A stretch of 64,000 nt of DNA. Origin: Nelumbo lutea. Its lineage: Eukaryota > Streptophyta > Magnoliopsida > Proteales > Nelumbonaceae. The position numbers were made by a program, and so were the translations under genes. Below are positions 11,733-23,524 of the stretch, in pieces. The stretch spans positions 46,139,897 to 46,203,896 of the forward strand of contig JAKGHH010000002.1 of NCBI GenBank assembly GCA_022828595.1, written 5' to 3'. Position 1 is the stretch's first letter. Each line of letters starts with the position of its first letter. A model generated the notes under the pieces. That model searched no databases. It worked only from the letters and a program-made list of their open reading frames with translations, and had not been told where the DNA came from.

Positions 11733-12106
11733 ACCGAAGTAACCCCTAAAAGAGGTAGGTGATCCACTTAATTATGGCGTAGGGCATAAATATCAAAAGA
11801 AGAGGACCCACCATTAGAACTGCAGGCAACTTACGGATATGATACAGGATGATGAGCTGCAATACCTGTTGATTACTGCAATTCGAGAGACAGAAGCATG
11901 CATAGCAGTAAACTAGAAGGGAAAGGATGGAAAATCGTCACGTTGGAAGAATATGCTGTACCGGTTTGTGACTTAAATTGGAGCAATTCAACAGTCATAA
12001 AAACAAGAAACTTGAGTATAGAATGAAGGTTGAGGACGATGCGGAATGGTAGCGCAGAGATTAACCTCCGGCATGGATTGTGCGGAGGTGAAAGAGGCTC
12101 AGGCAT
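11733..12106 (-). pseudogene. Membrane-protein gene copy A, broken
   Basis: Translation from Met at 12106 gives MPEPLSPPHNP and then LHSILKFLVF and VELLQFKSQTGTAYSS, closely matching the copy at 46795-47320. The match breaks in the middle (around 11880-11930) and resumes in other frames to about 11733, ending at the ATTAAGTGGATC segment. I do not recognise the family. It has hydrophobic runs and no known motif. Frameshifts and truncation make it a pseudogene. Confidence 0.6.
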
Positions 12107-12242
12107 TGTAATGACTAGAGATATTTTTTCTTTGATACTCAGGGATGATGGAGAAATTTTTTTTTTGACACAGAAAATTTATACTAAACCATAGGCAAGA
12201 AAGAAATAAACCTCACAGCAATGTCTATAAGAGAAATAAACC

Positions 12243-12889
12243 TGATGTAGGCACATTTGGCTGGCCTGTACGGGGCTGACGCATGTCGAACCAAAGAGCA
12301 CTAGCCTAACTGTGTACTATGGGGACACTTAGGGCTCAAGCGTAGACTAGATGGACCCAATCGAAGAGCGCTGTGTGGCTCTAGTAGAGGATCTCGCTAG
12401 ACCCTCATACGGCTCGCATCTGGACCATATAGGCCCAACTACTCCCAGGCGACTCCGGCTATAAATACGAAGCACCCCGCACAAGGTAAGGGGCTACCAC
12501 TCTTTGGACTTGATTTGGAGATTGAGTAATCTCTAAGCATTATTTCCCCCTGAAGAACTTAAGAGCTATTTAAGTCCTCTTCTAAACCCTTTAGTTCCAG
12601 ATTCCTGACTCACTTTACGCTCGTACTAACTTGATCGTCGAAGTCCTCACCTCGGGTACCCACTCGAGGCCTCTGACATCTCTGTCCTCATAGGACCTAC
12701 TTTGGACCCCGCACCCATCCCACTTAGTACCAGACTTCGGCTCCTATAGTATCCAAAGAGACCTTCTACCTTAGACATAGTCCTCAGCTTCAATTTCCCA
12801 TCCTTTGGACCTACAAAGCCCTTAGCCATCTCCAACGAAGCATGGGAGTGAAATTACCTTGTTGTCCTCGGCTAATCCGAGCATCAACA
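12243..12889 (+). repeat. 5' LTR of Tat-2
   Basis: It starts TGATGTAGGCAC and ends GAGCATCAACA, matching the LTRs at 34748-35398 and 44790-45459. A TATAAATA box at 12460-12467 sits where it does in the other LTRs. It is 647 bp. Confidence 0.85.
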
Positions 12890-12891
12890 AT

Positions 12892-12908
12892 TGGCGCCAT
12901 CTGTGAGA
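12892..12908 (+). promoter_or_regulatory. Primer-binding site of Tat-2
   Basis: TGGCGCCATCTGTGAGA lies two bases inside the LTR, at the same place as TGGCGTTGTCTGTGGGA in the complete element. Confidence 0.7.
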
Positions 12909-12970
12909 AATGTTGCTAAGATGATCCCCTAAAGCATTAAGAACTAAAAGCCTCCCCAACTTCAAACACT

Positions 12971-14720
12971 ATGGTACAAAGAGCCAACAACACTCAGAAC
13001 CTGGTTACGAACGAGTAGTACCAGGCGGTCCTTGATCTTCTGGAATACTTAGCACAACGCGTGGAGCAAGTATGCCCCCAGGTAGGAGGTCCCTCCCTAG
13101 GCGATTGCCCCGTCAGGGTGTTAGAACACCAGGGTCGGCACAAGTAGGCCGAACTACCAGCCCTCGGCCGAGCCAATACTCGACAGGTCGAGCCCTCTAA
13201 GTCAGGTAGCAGCCAACCCTTCAGCTCACATCAGAGGAATGAAAGGGCTCCTAGCCGAAGGGAGGAAGAACCAAGGGCATTAGAAGACAGCTGCTAGTCC
13301 TCTGAGGAGCACCACCATCATAGAAGGGACAACATCCGGAACGAAGGCGGGTGCTTCAGGCATCGCAGTGCCCATTCCAGGGCCGAGGGCTGATTCCACG
13401 CCTCTCCCCCTCCAATTTATGACCTTTGCGACATTCTAAATAACCGTCACGCCAGATAGGAGACGCGCAGTCCCCCCTTAGAGCACTCTAGAGTTCGAGC
13501 TGACCCCCACTGTGCTCGCGAAGACAAAGGGGGGGGCACATGCTCCCGTAGACCCTCGTATCACGGAGCTGCAAACTAAGCTTAGGGCTGTCAAGGACAA
13601 GCTCCAACAAGTGCACAAAAGCCTAGCTAATACCTTGGCCAACCAAAGCAATCAAACAGGGAGGATGGGTGCCTTCATCCCAGACATCATTTTGGAACAT
13701 CTACTCCAGCACTTCAAGGCTCCCACGCTAGAGACATATGATGGGAACTCTGACCCGGACGACCACCTGGAAGGTTTTAGAGCGCTTAGGATACTCTATG
13801 AGTATTCCAACGCCTTGATGAGCTGGATCTTCCAGGCCACCTTCAGTGGGCAGCTCGCCATTGCTTCTCTAGCCTCCTACCTCAATCAATCGGCTCATGG
13901 GAGTAGTTTACCAGTCTATTTCTTGCTTGCTTCGTTAGCAGAAAACAATGTCAAAAAAGTGTGGTCTCATTGATGTTGATCAAGCAAAAGCAGGGAGAAA
14001 GTCTACTATCCTACATCGACCGCTTCTTAAAAGGAAGAGCTCAAGGTCCGTAACCTCGACCCCATGGTCTTTATGCACACTACCTCGACCCCACCGAAGA
14101 TGAAGCTATAGTTCCTCAAGAAGTCCTAGAAATATATTGCAGATGAAGAGGCTTTAGATGGATACCATCAGGAGAGGGAAGCCGAATGCCAGAATAGGCT
14201 GCTTAACTCCATCCGTGCCCAAATACTGACACAAATCGAGGAGGAGATGTGAAGCTGCTTGAGAATATGAAGAGGAACCCTAGGAGGGGAACTCCCAAAA
14301 AGTACTTACAAGAACCACCATGGCACCGGGTATGATACAGAGGACTACTACAATTTCAAGAATGAGATAGAGTCCCTCATCCGCCATAGGCACCTTAAGC
14401 GGTTTGCAGGAGGAGAGGCTAGCGTCTTGTCCTCCAGCAACAATAGCAATAGCACCAGCAAGTGGTAGGCATCATTGATGTCAATTCCGGGGGCATTGGC
14501 TTTGAGTGGAGCCTCGGCCTTGGCCTGCAAGGCCTACGCCAGGCAGCTGAACATATAGCGGCCAGCCCTGAAGAAGCAAAAGTACCTGGACAATCTGAAG
14601 GAACCGAGTTGTCAAAAGGCCCTCATCTTCATGGACGAGGACCTGAAGGGGTCATAGTCCCCCATGATGACATCCTCTTCTATGACACCTTCAAAAGGAT
14701 GAAGCTCATGCCCAAATGAC
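12971..14720 (+). pseudogene. Tat-2 gag remnant
   Basis: It begins with an ATG at 12971 in the same context as the complete element. The frame at 13512-13973 holds the gag core (PTLETYDGNSDPDDHLEGF). The zinc-knuckle region near 14300-14400 (YHHGTGYDTEDYYNFKNE-like) is recognisable across frames, and a repetitive segment follows. It is broken by stops throughout. Confidence 0.7.
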
Positions 14721-16520
14721 TCTAGTTAGTTAACATTCCCCTTGTTGTCTTCTCTGGTAGTGTTATCAGACCGAAGGGAAAGATCACCCTACCCATCATG
14801 GTAGGGACTGAACCAGACCAAGTGACTTGGATGCATGAGTTCCTGGTTAGTGAAGGTTGGCTCCCCCACAGTGCAATAATGGGAGGCCTACCTTTCACAT
14901 GCTGAGGGCAGCCAATTTTCCTACCACCTACCCCTCAAATTCCCCACCGAGCATGGTGTTAGAATTGTTCATGGGAACCAGCAGATCACCCGCCATTGTT
15001 ATGTGGCAGCACTAAAGGGAAAGAACAAGGAGGCCCTACCATTGGAGGGCCTCAACCTCAAGGAGAGCCAGCAAGCCGAGGCTAGCCGAATGAGGACCTC
15101 GTCTTAGTTCCCCTGGATGAGGCAAACCCTAAGAAAATAGTCCGCATTGGGTCTAACCTTCTCCTTGAATGCCTATCCGAACTAGTAAGTTTCCTCAGAA
15201 CTAACACTGATGTCTTTCCTTGGTCTACCACTGATATAACCAGAATTGACCCTTTGGTCATTACTCATAGGATGAGCATAGACCCGAGCTCTAAGCCAAT
15301 TTAGCAAAAGAAGAGGAACTTTGCACCGGAGCGAAAGAAGGGTATAGGAGAGAAAGTTGACAAGCTACTTGACATTGACTTCATCGGAGATCTACACTTC
15401 CCTAATTGGTTGTCAAATGTGGTTTTGGTGAAGAAAGCTAATGGGAAATGACAGATCTGTATTGACTTCACAGACCTTAACCGAGCTTTCCTAAAGGGTA
15501 GTTTTCCTTTACCAAGGATAGACCCACCATGTCGATGCCACTGTAGGGTATGAGCTACTCAGCTTCATGGATGTCTTCTCCAGATACAACTAAATAAAGA
15601 TGCACCCTAAGGATGAGGAGAAGACCATCGTTCATCATCGAGCATGGCACATAGTACTACAAAGTGATGTCATTCAGACTCAAGAATACAGGGGCCACCT
15701 ACCAACGTCTTGTCAACAAGGTGTTTAAGAACCAGATGGAGAGGAACGTCAAAGGATATATAGTGAAGAGCCTGAAGGATGAAGCATACACCTCAGACCT
15801 GGCCGAGATCTTTGGCACTTTGTGAAGGTTCAACATGAAGCTTAACCCAAGCAAGTGTGCCTTCGACGTCACCTCGGGCAAATTCTAGGGCTTCATCATC
15901 ACCAAAGAGGCATTGAAGCCAACCCAGACAAGACACATGCCATACTAGACATGGCACCCCATCGATTGTAGAAGGAGACTCAGAGGCTTATTGACAAAAT
16001 AGTTGCTATCAACCACTTCATGTCAAAGTCGGCTGACCACTGCCTTCCCTCCTTCTACGCCATCAAGAAGATGAAAGATTTCCAAAGGACGGAGGAATGC
16101 TAGTGTTCCTTCAACGAGCTAAAGTTATACCTCAACTCACCTCCCCTCCTTGCCCAGCCGGCATTAGGAGAAACTCTGTAATTATATTTATCAGTGGGGA
16201 AGAAGCCTTAGATCAGTCCTGGTAAAAGATGATGAAGTCTAGAGACCTATATACTATGTCAACAATATCCTCTGCAACGCTGAGACTAGGTACCCTGAGG
16301 TGTAGAAGTTAGCCTTCACCCTCGTTTTCTCGGCCAGAAAGCTCAGGCCATATTTTCAGGCACACACCATTGTGGTTCTAACAAACTAGCCCCTTAAGGT
16401 TGTCCTTGCCAAGCCTAAGACCTTGGGACGCTTGCTCAAGTGGGCAGTCAAAGTGTTTTGAGTTCGACATCTAGTACCAGCCAAGGGCCGCAATTAAAGC
16501 GCAAGCCTTAGCTAATTTTA
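14720..16520 (+). pseudogene. Tat-2 protease, RT and RNase H remnant
   Basis: The protease C-terminal half is readable at about 14740-15000. RT follows from about 15300, with the NWLSNVVLVKKANGK and ICIDFTDLNRAF segments and KLNPSKCAFDVTSG. The Trp codon after ANGK is TGA (15449-15451), and a TGA stands at 15823-15825. Compared with the complete element, 12 bp that encode the YVDD box are missing at about 15757-15762, so polymerase activity is lost. RNase H follows to about 16450. Confidence 0.8.
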
Positions 16521-16549
16521 TAACAGAATGCACCTTCAATAGACCCCTC

Positions 16550-18240
16550 GGCCAACCCCTCGAAGATGAACCAAAAGAGGCATGCTCGGTTGAGGAAGCT
16601 CATCCAGCATGGAGACTCTTTGTTGATGGTTCATCCAACACCAAGGGAAGTGGAGAAGTCCTCATCCTACTCAACCCAGATGACATTGTCATAGAATATG
16701 CGTTGAGATTGACTTTCCAACATCAAACAACAAAGTTGAGTACGAGGCTCTCCTCACGAGGTTATAGCTCGCCAGGGACCTCGGCTCCAAGTATTCATCG
16801 ATTCATAGTTGTTGGTGAATCAAGTCAATAGTGAGTATCAGGCCAGAGAACAAAGCATAGCCAAGTACCTCACCAAAGTTCAAGAGCTAGCCCACCACTT
16901 CTAGCGCTTCTCCCAGCAACAAGTACCGGGAGCTGAGAAAAACAAGAGCCGACGCTCTCTCTAAGCTGGCAAGTACTTCGGATGCAACCCTCAACTGCAC
17001 TGTCTACGTGGAGAAGCTACCATGGCCCTCTATAGAAGAAGCCTTATTACTCCCACTAGAGGCCAAACCATCTTGGATGGACTCCATCATTGACTTCCTA
17101 CTGATAGGACGACTACCCAACGACAGGAAGGAAGCTAGATGATTCCAACATCAAGCAGTACACTACACTTTGCTGGAGGGAAAGTTATATAGGAGATCCT
17201 TCATCTTGCCTAACTCCATTGCCTCTATCAGGAGGAGGGCAAATACGTGCTCCAAGAAATTCACGAAGACATCTGTAGTAATCACCTTGGCAGTCCAACC
17301 CTAGCCCAAAAAACACTAAGGCAAGGGTACTTTTGGCCAACTCTTAACAAGGATACAGCCAAGCTGGTATGAAGGTATGATCAATGTTAGAGACATGCTA
17401 ACCTTTGCCATCAACAAGCCACAACCTTTTCGGCTCTCAACAGTCCCTAGCCCTTCGCCAAGTGGGGAATGGACCTCCTTGGCCGTTTCCCTCAAAGCAA
17501 TAGGGGGCAAGAAATGCCCCATTGTCGCTGTGGACTACTTCACCAAGGGGTAGAGGCTAAACTCTTAGCCACCATTACAACTCAAGCAATCTAGAGCTTC
17601 TTTTGGAAAAACATCATTTGTTGCTTTGGCCCCCCCCACATGCTTGCCACTAACAATGGGAAGCAATTCTATGATGCTAAGTTCTGGGAATGGTGCGCCT
17701 CCCTCAGCATCAAATAGTAGTACACCTCGGTGGGTTACCCTTAGACAAATGGCCTAGCCAAGGTCACAAACAGAACCATTCTAGATGGACTAGAGACCAA
17801 GTTGGACCGAGCCAAAGGCCTATGGGCTGACGAACTACACAACATTCTCTAGGCATACTGAACCACACCTCAGATGGCCATGGGAGAGACCCCATTCGGC
17901 CTAACCTATGGTATGAAAGCAATAATCCCAGTAGAAATCGGCCAACCAACACTTCGGATCGAAGCGTACGACAAGGCTGAGAATAGTGAAGCACTTAGAG
18001 TAAAATTAAACCTACTGGAAGAGGCCTAAAGAAAGCACAAATCAGGGTGGCTACCTACTAGCAACGAGTGGCCTACTACTACAATTCCAAGGAGAAAGAA
18101 AGACATTACCAAGAGGGAGACCTCATCCTCAAGAAGGTCATGGTCCCCAAACTTGGAGTAGGAAAGCTCATTGCCTTTCGTTTGGAAAATTTAGATGGAA
18201 GACCTGCCCTCGGATGTGGAACTTAGAGAATCTCTAGATG
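16550..18240 (+). pseudogene. Tat-2 second RNase H and integrase remnant
   Basis: A second, archaeal-type RNase H begins with LFVDGSSNTKGSGE (about 16617-16660), a hallmark of the Tat lineage. The integrase follows at 17200-18200: WGMDLLG, TNNGKQFYDAKFWEWC and the C-terminal KERHYQEGDLILKKVMVPK segment are readable. The position where the third catalytic residue (Glu) is expected is Lys (AAG, 17760-17762). The finger motif also has Tyr for its first Cys. Confidence 0.75.
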
Positions 18241-18589
18241 TACTACAAATTGATGTAATTTTTTGATGAAGGAATGAATGAAGCAAAGTTCCTCTTTGTC
18301 TCAATGCTTAGCGTGTGTTCCCACCAGGTCTCTAAGACCCCTCAGCTTCACGCTAGCCGAGGTGCATGGCCTCTCCTTAGGATTGTGCCCTCTTGCCAGA
18401 CCGTCGCAAGGTCATATTGCTAATAGTAACACCCTAACGAAATGCCTCACCAGACTATACCAGGATGGCCGAGGCCTTGCACGCCTTAGCGGTAGTTGGC
18501 CCCATGGTCTTCTACACTTATTGCCATTAGCTAAAGATGGCAACCCTAACCAGCTTGGTGGTTCGCCTCAAACCAAGACCCAAACCACC

Positions 18590-18800
18590 TTGAAGAGTCA
18601 CCTTGGCCTCGTCGAAGTAGCCACTTTGAGAAATGGGAGCCAAGCCTCAGCTCTGCCTCGGCCCCTCCCTTACAGTTTGATAGGTCATCTCGGCTTTGCC
18701 TAAGCAACCACAGGAGGAAGGGAGCTAGGCGAGCTTCAGCTCTACCTCGGCCTCTTCTCCACATTTTAGTAGGCCACCTCGGCCTTGCCTAAGTGGAAAC
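18590..18800 (+). repeat. Tandem repeats between integrase and antisense gene (Tat-2)
   Basis: Imperfect units of roughly 85-90 bp repeat, each containing TTGCCTAAG, GGAGGAAGGGAGC, CTCGGCCTC and GATAGGCCACCTCGG-like runs. The equivalent array in the complete element is at 41270-41520. Confidence 0.6.
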
Positions 18801-19179
18801 TTAGTAGGAACTAGGGCAAGTAAGCCACACTTTGGTCGCGTAGATCTACCTCGGCCTCTCCTTCCTAACAACCTAAGGTGTGCATGTAACAATCCAATAC
18901 AAGTTATTTTTCATGTATGCACTATGGTCTCGTCACTGGGAGGGGCAAGAAACCCTAAAAAAACAAAAGAAGAAAGAAAGGGATAACACATTTCACAGAA
19001 CAAAAGTAGCACAGTGTTCAAAAAGAATGCTTGATTTTATCATTACACTTCATCAAATTTTGAGACTTTACAAAAAGGTTTGTGGCCTCTTAGGCTGAGC
19101 ATATTTAAATTAAGCAACAAAAAAAGGAAAAAGAAAAAGGAAGAAGGCTCCCGCTAGGCCTCACCACCAGTCAGAGGAA

Positions 19180-21019
19180 GGGTAAAGTCTACGCGACCAT
19201 CGGCAACCTTGGGAGGGTTTGGAATCACCTTCAAGCCCTCGATGTCAAACTCCACAAACATCTCCTTAAGAACTTTCTTGGTGTCCTCGATCCCATCTAG
19301 GTACATCACAAATCCATAGCCTGCAAGGTCCTCTACTCGCTTCTCCGACTACTTGGCTCGCTTCGCCGCTTCAGCTGCCTACGTCAATGCCTCAATAGTT
19401 TTCCCTTCAGCCTCAACCACCTTCTTTTCGGCCTCATCTACCCGTTTCAACATCTCAACAGTCTTTCCTTCAACTTTAGCCTCCCGCTTTGCTGCTTTGG
19501 TTTCCTTTCTATCCACCTCGGCTGCACGCCGCTAGGCCTCGGAGATGATGCTCTTGAGGTGAACCCTATCCTCTTGCTCCTTGGAGAGGTCCTTCTGCAC
19601 CTCCTTCAGCTTCTCCTCGGCTTTTAGTCGATGCACCTGCTCGTCCTTGTGGCCTGCCTAAACTTGGCGAGCTTCTCCTTGGTAGCAACAACAGTCTTCT
19701 AGAGCTTCTCCTTCTCCTTTTAGAGCCTGTTCAAGTGGGCTAGGTTGAGGCTCATCCGGTCCCCTAGACCGACAAAGTGGAGACAGGCCTGCAACGAGAA
19801 CCGCCAGCAAAAGCTACAACAAAGAAAAACAAAAGAACGCCGCAATGAATACAAAAAACTTACCTCGGCCAAGTGGTGCAGCCCCTTGTCATGGATGGCT
19901 CGTGACGAGCTTTGCATCCTCTGGAAGCGATCTCTTGAGAGAATTGCCTCGCTCACCAACGTCTGGCAGACCTCTTCCATGGTGATAGATTCCCCTCGCA
20001 AACTGACCATTGGGGGAAAAAGTCCTTGGAAGAGTGTTAAGACCCTTTAGCGAGCTCTTGGGCAAATGTAGGGGCAAATGAGGGCCCCACGTGATGCTCC
20101 TTGGCAGGAGGACCCTTCATCATGGCATCCCTAGACAGATGCTCACTGTGGGCCACCTTCTTTGATAGTTGTTCTCGTAGGGCCTCTTCCTACCCGCCTC
20201 AGCCCCCTTGGAAGGATCCTCCATAGCCTCGGTCAGCTTCTTTGTGACCTCAACCAGCCCCTTCCCTTTGGCTGGAACCTATGGAGTTGCCTCTATGCCA
20301 GGGACTTGGGTAGATGTCCCCTTGGCAGGGACCTTTGGAGTTGCTCCCTTGGGAGGGACCTATTATGAAGCTGCCCCTTTGGTGGGGCAGGCACTCGCTT
20401 GTTCCTCCCGGGCATGCCCTTAGCAGTCCTCTACGGCATCTGTGAGCCTACCTTTTGGTTCGCTCGCTCCTTCTACTTGGCACGAGTGCGATCAATAAAC
20501 ATTTTCTTGGCGTTCATCAGCACCTCTTCAAGCAAAAGAAAACAAATTAGTATCATAGAACAAGGACGACGGGCAACGTGTTAAGGAACTATAAGACCTC
20601 TTCTATTGGGGGGCAGGGTTGAGCCCTGCGAACACTAATGAAACCTCCTCCTCCACTACTGGCTTGGCTCGGATTGGATTGTTCCCATCACAAGTAGGTG
20701 GGCTACATCAGCGGCCTCCTTGTCCCAGACTAAAGAGGGACACCCGTCGACTAATACACTAGCCTCTCTCCACCCTACCTGAACCTCCATCCTTCAGGGC
20801 AAGAGACATAAAAAAACTTGTCCTTTCAGTCATGGACAGACGAAGGGTTGTAAAGTGGTCTTCCCCTCCAAGGATGGAAGTAGTACATGCTGGCCTCGGA
20901 AGCGTGTTTCCTCAGCACAAACATGGCACAGAACTTCTTTGAAGTCAACTACACATCCTGAAGCCAAGCCCAAACTAGCATGGCTATAATGGTCCTAAGG
21001 GCATTGGGGATGAGTGGTG
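19180..21019 (-). pseudogene. Antisense gene of Tat-2, truncated
   Basis: It is encoded on the strand opposite gag-pol, downstream of integrase. It matches the antisense gene at 41743-44082 but lacks its N-terminal half because the element ends at 21019. The part at 20620-21019 resembles the domain annotated as 'putative gypsy type transposon'. A Lys/Glu-rich, coiled-coil-like C-terminal region follows (19180-19750). An intron with GTAAGT donor and TTGCAG acceptor spans 19789-19863, in the same position as in the other copy. Stops are present. Confidence 0.65.
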
Positions 21020-23524
21020 TGTCCGAAAGTGTGTCGTTAACTAATTCGGAACTCCAGTTTTAATATTTATAAATTTCTCTATTTCTCATAACAATTACAA
21101 ATGCGATAAATTGATGAGAACATGTCATATCCACATGGAAGCGAGGGAAAATTTAATACATACGCAAATTTGGATAAGAGAACACAAGATGGAAGTGCAC
21201 AAATACAAAAAATAATTAATTAAACTAAAAAAGATAGAATTCGAACATTGTAGAAATTAAAAGTGTGGAAAAATAAATAAATACAGCAATAAATAAATAA
21301 AAGAAATGAATTAAAATGTCTATAATCCGATCAGAGGTAACAGTCTCCGGAACCCTCCTTTGACCCTTGAACTTCTCGAGCTAGACCTTCCATCTTACCT
21401 GGCTGAATTCTAGATCTATAGAAAAGAAAATGAAGATCAAACAAAATGAAAATAAATTGCATAAAGAAAATAACGAAATTGGAATTAAAGAACTAAAATA
21501 AAGTAAAAGTGGTTGGGATCCGATTGTAGAGGTGGTAGTAGTGATGTTGGCGAATTGCAAGTAGGAATCCCTCTTTTTGCCTGGGCATCCTCCTCTTCCT
21601 CTACCCTTGAAATTCTCAACATCAGCCTTCCGCCTTACCTTGGGGTAGAACCCAATCCTTTTTTAGGAGCCCTTGGATCCTTTTTAAAGAGAAGGGTGGA
21701 TACAATTAGGATTAGAGAGAAAGAGGGGGTCAACAACTAGGTTTTAGCAAAGATATGGGCACCCTATGGCTTCTAATGGAGGGTTAGGATAATTTTTGGG
21801 TGATCCTAAGGCTGAGAATAGAATGAGAGGGTGCCCAATATTATGTAGAGCTGAAATTTGGGCACCTAGAAAGAGGTGGTGGAGATTGAGGCGCCTAGAG
21901 CTGAAAAGTGGAGATTAAAAGAGGTGGGTAGCGCCCTATAGCAGATGGCTGGGATAGAAGATGGAATGGAGGGCTAAGATCTAGTGGTTAGGGGATGAAT
22001 GGTGAGGATTGGCAGTTAGGTGGTGCCCTAGGGTTTAAAAGCTACAAAAGAAAGTGCCCAACAATGAGTGGAGGAGATTAGAAGAAGTGGAGGGTGGAGA
22101 TTAAACAACTAGGGGTGGCTAGGGTTTTGTAAGGATGAAAAGAATAAGTTCAAAGATCCCATAGGGTTTGCTAAGGAGAGGAGAGCATGCTAATACAGTA
22201 GGAGGGGCGTCATTCTGGGTAGTGCCCCCCTGTTCTCAATTTTTCATAAAAACACCCCTCTTTGCTAGACTTCACACTAGCTTCCCAAAAACTGCATTTC
22301 TTCCATGAAACCTTCCCAGTTTTGCACAGAAACCCTCAGAAGTCACAACATTGAAATTAATTGGGAAAAAGACACAATTTGACTACTCTAAAGCCGAAAA
22401 TACCCCTGAATTGATGCCCTTAAAGCATCAAAATGAAAATTATCACATATCCCCCAACTTAACCATTGCTAGTCTCTTAGCAATGCAGCCTTAAAATTAC
22501 ACTAAGCATAGAGATTCTTTCCATCTCAAAATCATCCCTCACAATATTAGCCAAGTATTCTTCCAAAATTTTCAAACTTTGTATAGATTGGTATTAGGAT
22601 TTAGGGGTAAAACTGTTTTACTTTGAATATTACACAAACTTGGCTTAAAAATCTCATTTACCCTTCCATTTGTAGACTATTTTAATAATTTGAGATAGAT
22701 AATTAAAATCAGACATGTATTCTTCTTATCATTTCTGATAGCAGATTCCTATGCCAAAACATAATATGCACATTTGTTTTTATTGTTACCTTCCACCATT
22801 TTATACAAATCTCGACACTTGCCTTAAGCGAAAAGACCCAGTTACTAAGTATTAGGTAAGTGTCTTTGGCATTCCCTTTTCCATTTGATGCGAATCATGA
22901 CACTTGACATAGGTGAAGAGACCAGATTACTAAATCTAGGGTTTCCATTGACCTTTTATTTTTTTTTATTTTTTGTAACATTGTTCAGGGCAGTCTACTA
23001 TTTCTAACAATTTGTAGAATTTTTATCTAATTTCTCCATTTTTCTCTTCTTATCTTGGTAGGGGCAAACTTAGGAGTATTTTCTAATTTCTAAACGATTT
23101 CGACAATATTCAAATGAGACCAATTTTTACTTTTATCACTTACTATCAATTTCTACAAAATTCAATACTTTTATCAGTTTCCTCAACATTTTCTGTTTGA
23201 GAATCTCTTTTAATGGAATTGTTTTTAAATTTTCAGTGAAATTTTAATTCTACATATTTAAAGGCTTTGCTTCTCATTTTTTTTTCAAAATTTCTCTCTC
23301 TTTCCCCACCCCCCAACATAATTGCCATTGTCCCCAATGGCATGACTACAATCAATAGGGCTTTCCTGAGGGGTTCAAGGTTTGCCACTTGATCTTGAAT
23401 CAAGAAAAGAAAAAGAACTCAAATCTTAAAAGTAATTGAAAATTATGTTGGGTTGCCTCCCAACCAGCACTAAGTTTAACATCCTTAGTTGGACACATTC
23501 ACGAACTTTCTTCATCTTAACTCT
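21020..23524. other. Non-coding, probably Athila-like element sequence
   Basis: No coding frame of recognisable family. The segment CCCCCAACTTAACCATTGCT (near 22450) and the GGGTTGCCTCCCAACCAGCA block (near 23450) are of a type found in the non-coding 3' part of Athila-like elements. An approximate 95-bp duplication lies at about 22805-22930 (TCGACACTTGCC... and TGACACTTGACA...). Two related C/T-rich stretches occur at about 21340-21420 and 21520-21660. Confidence 0.45.

Larger units (their letters stand above)
12243..21019 (+). mobile_element. Tat-type Gypsy element, 3'-truncated (Tat-2)
   Basis: It is the same family as the element at 34748-45459. It has a 5' LTR, PBS, gag, protease, RT, RNase H, a second RNase H and integrase on the plus strand, then an antisense gene on the minus strand. 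It ends abruptly near 21019 inside the antisense gene, where homology to the complete element (position about 43527) stops. The 3' LTR is missing. Stops and frameshifts are dense, and the RT has lost its YVDD box, so this is an old, dead copy. Confidence 0.85.

Noticed and set aside
23300..23330. C-run and T-run cluster as a promoter or G-quadruplex
   Set aside because: Simple homopolymers in A/T-rich repeat DNA without gene context.
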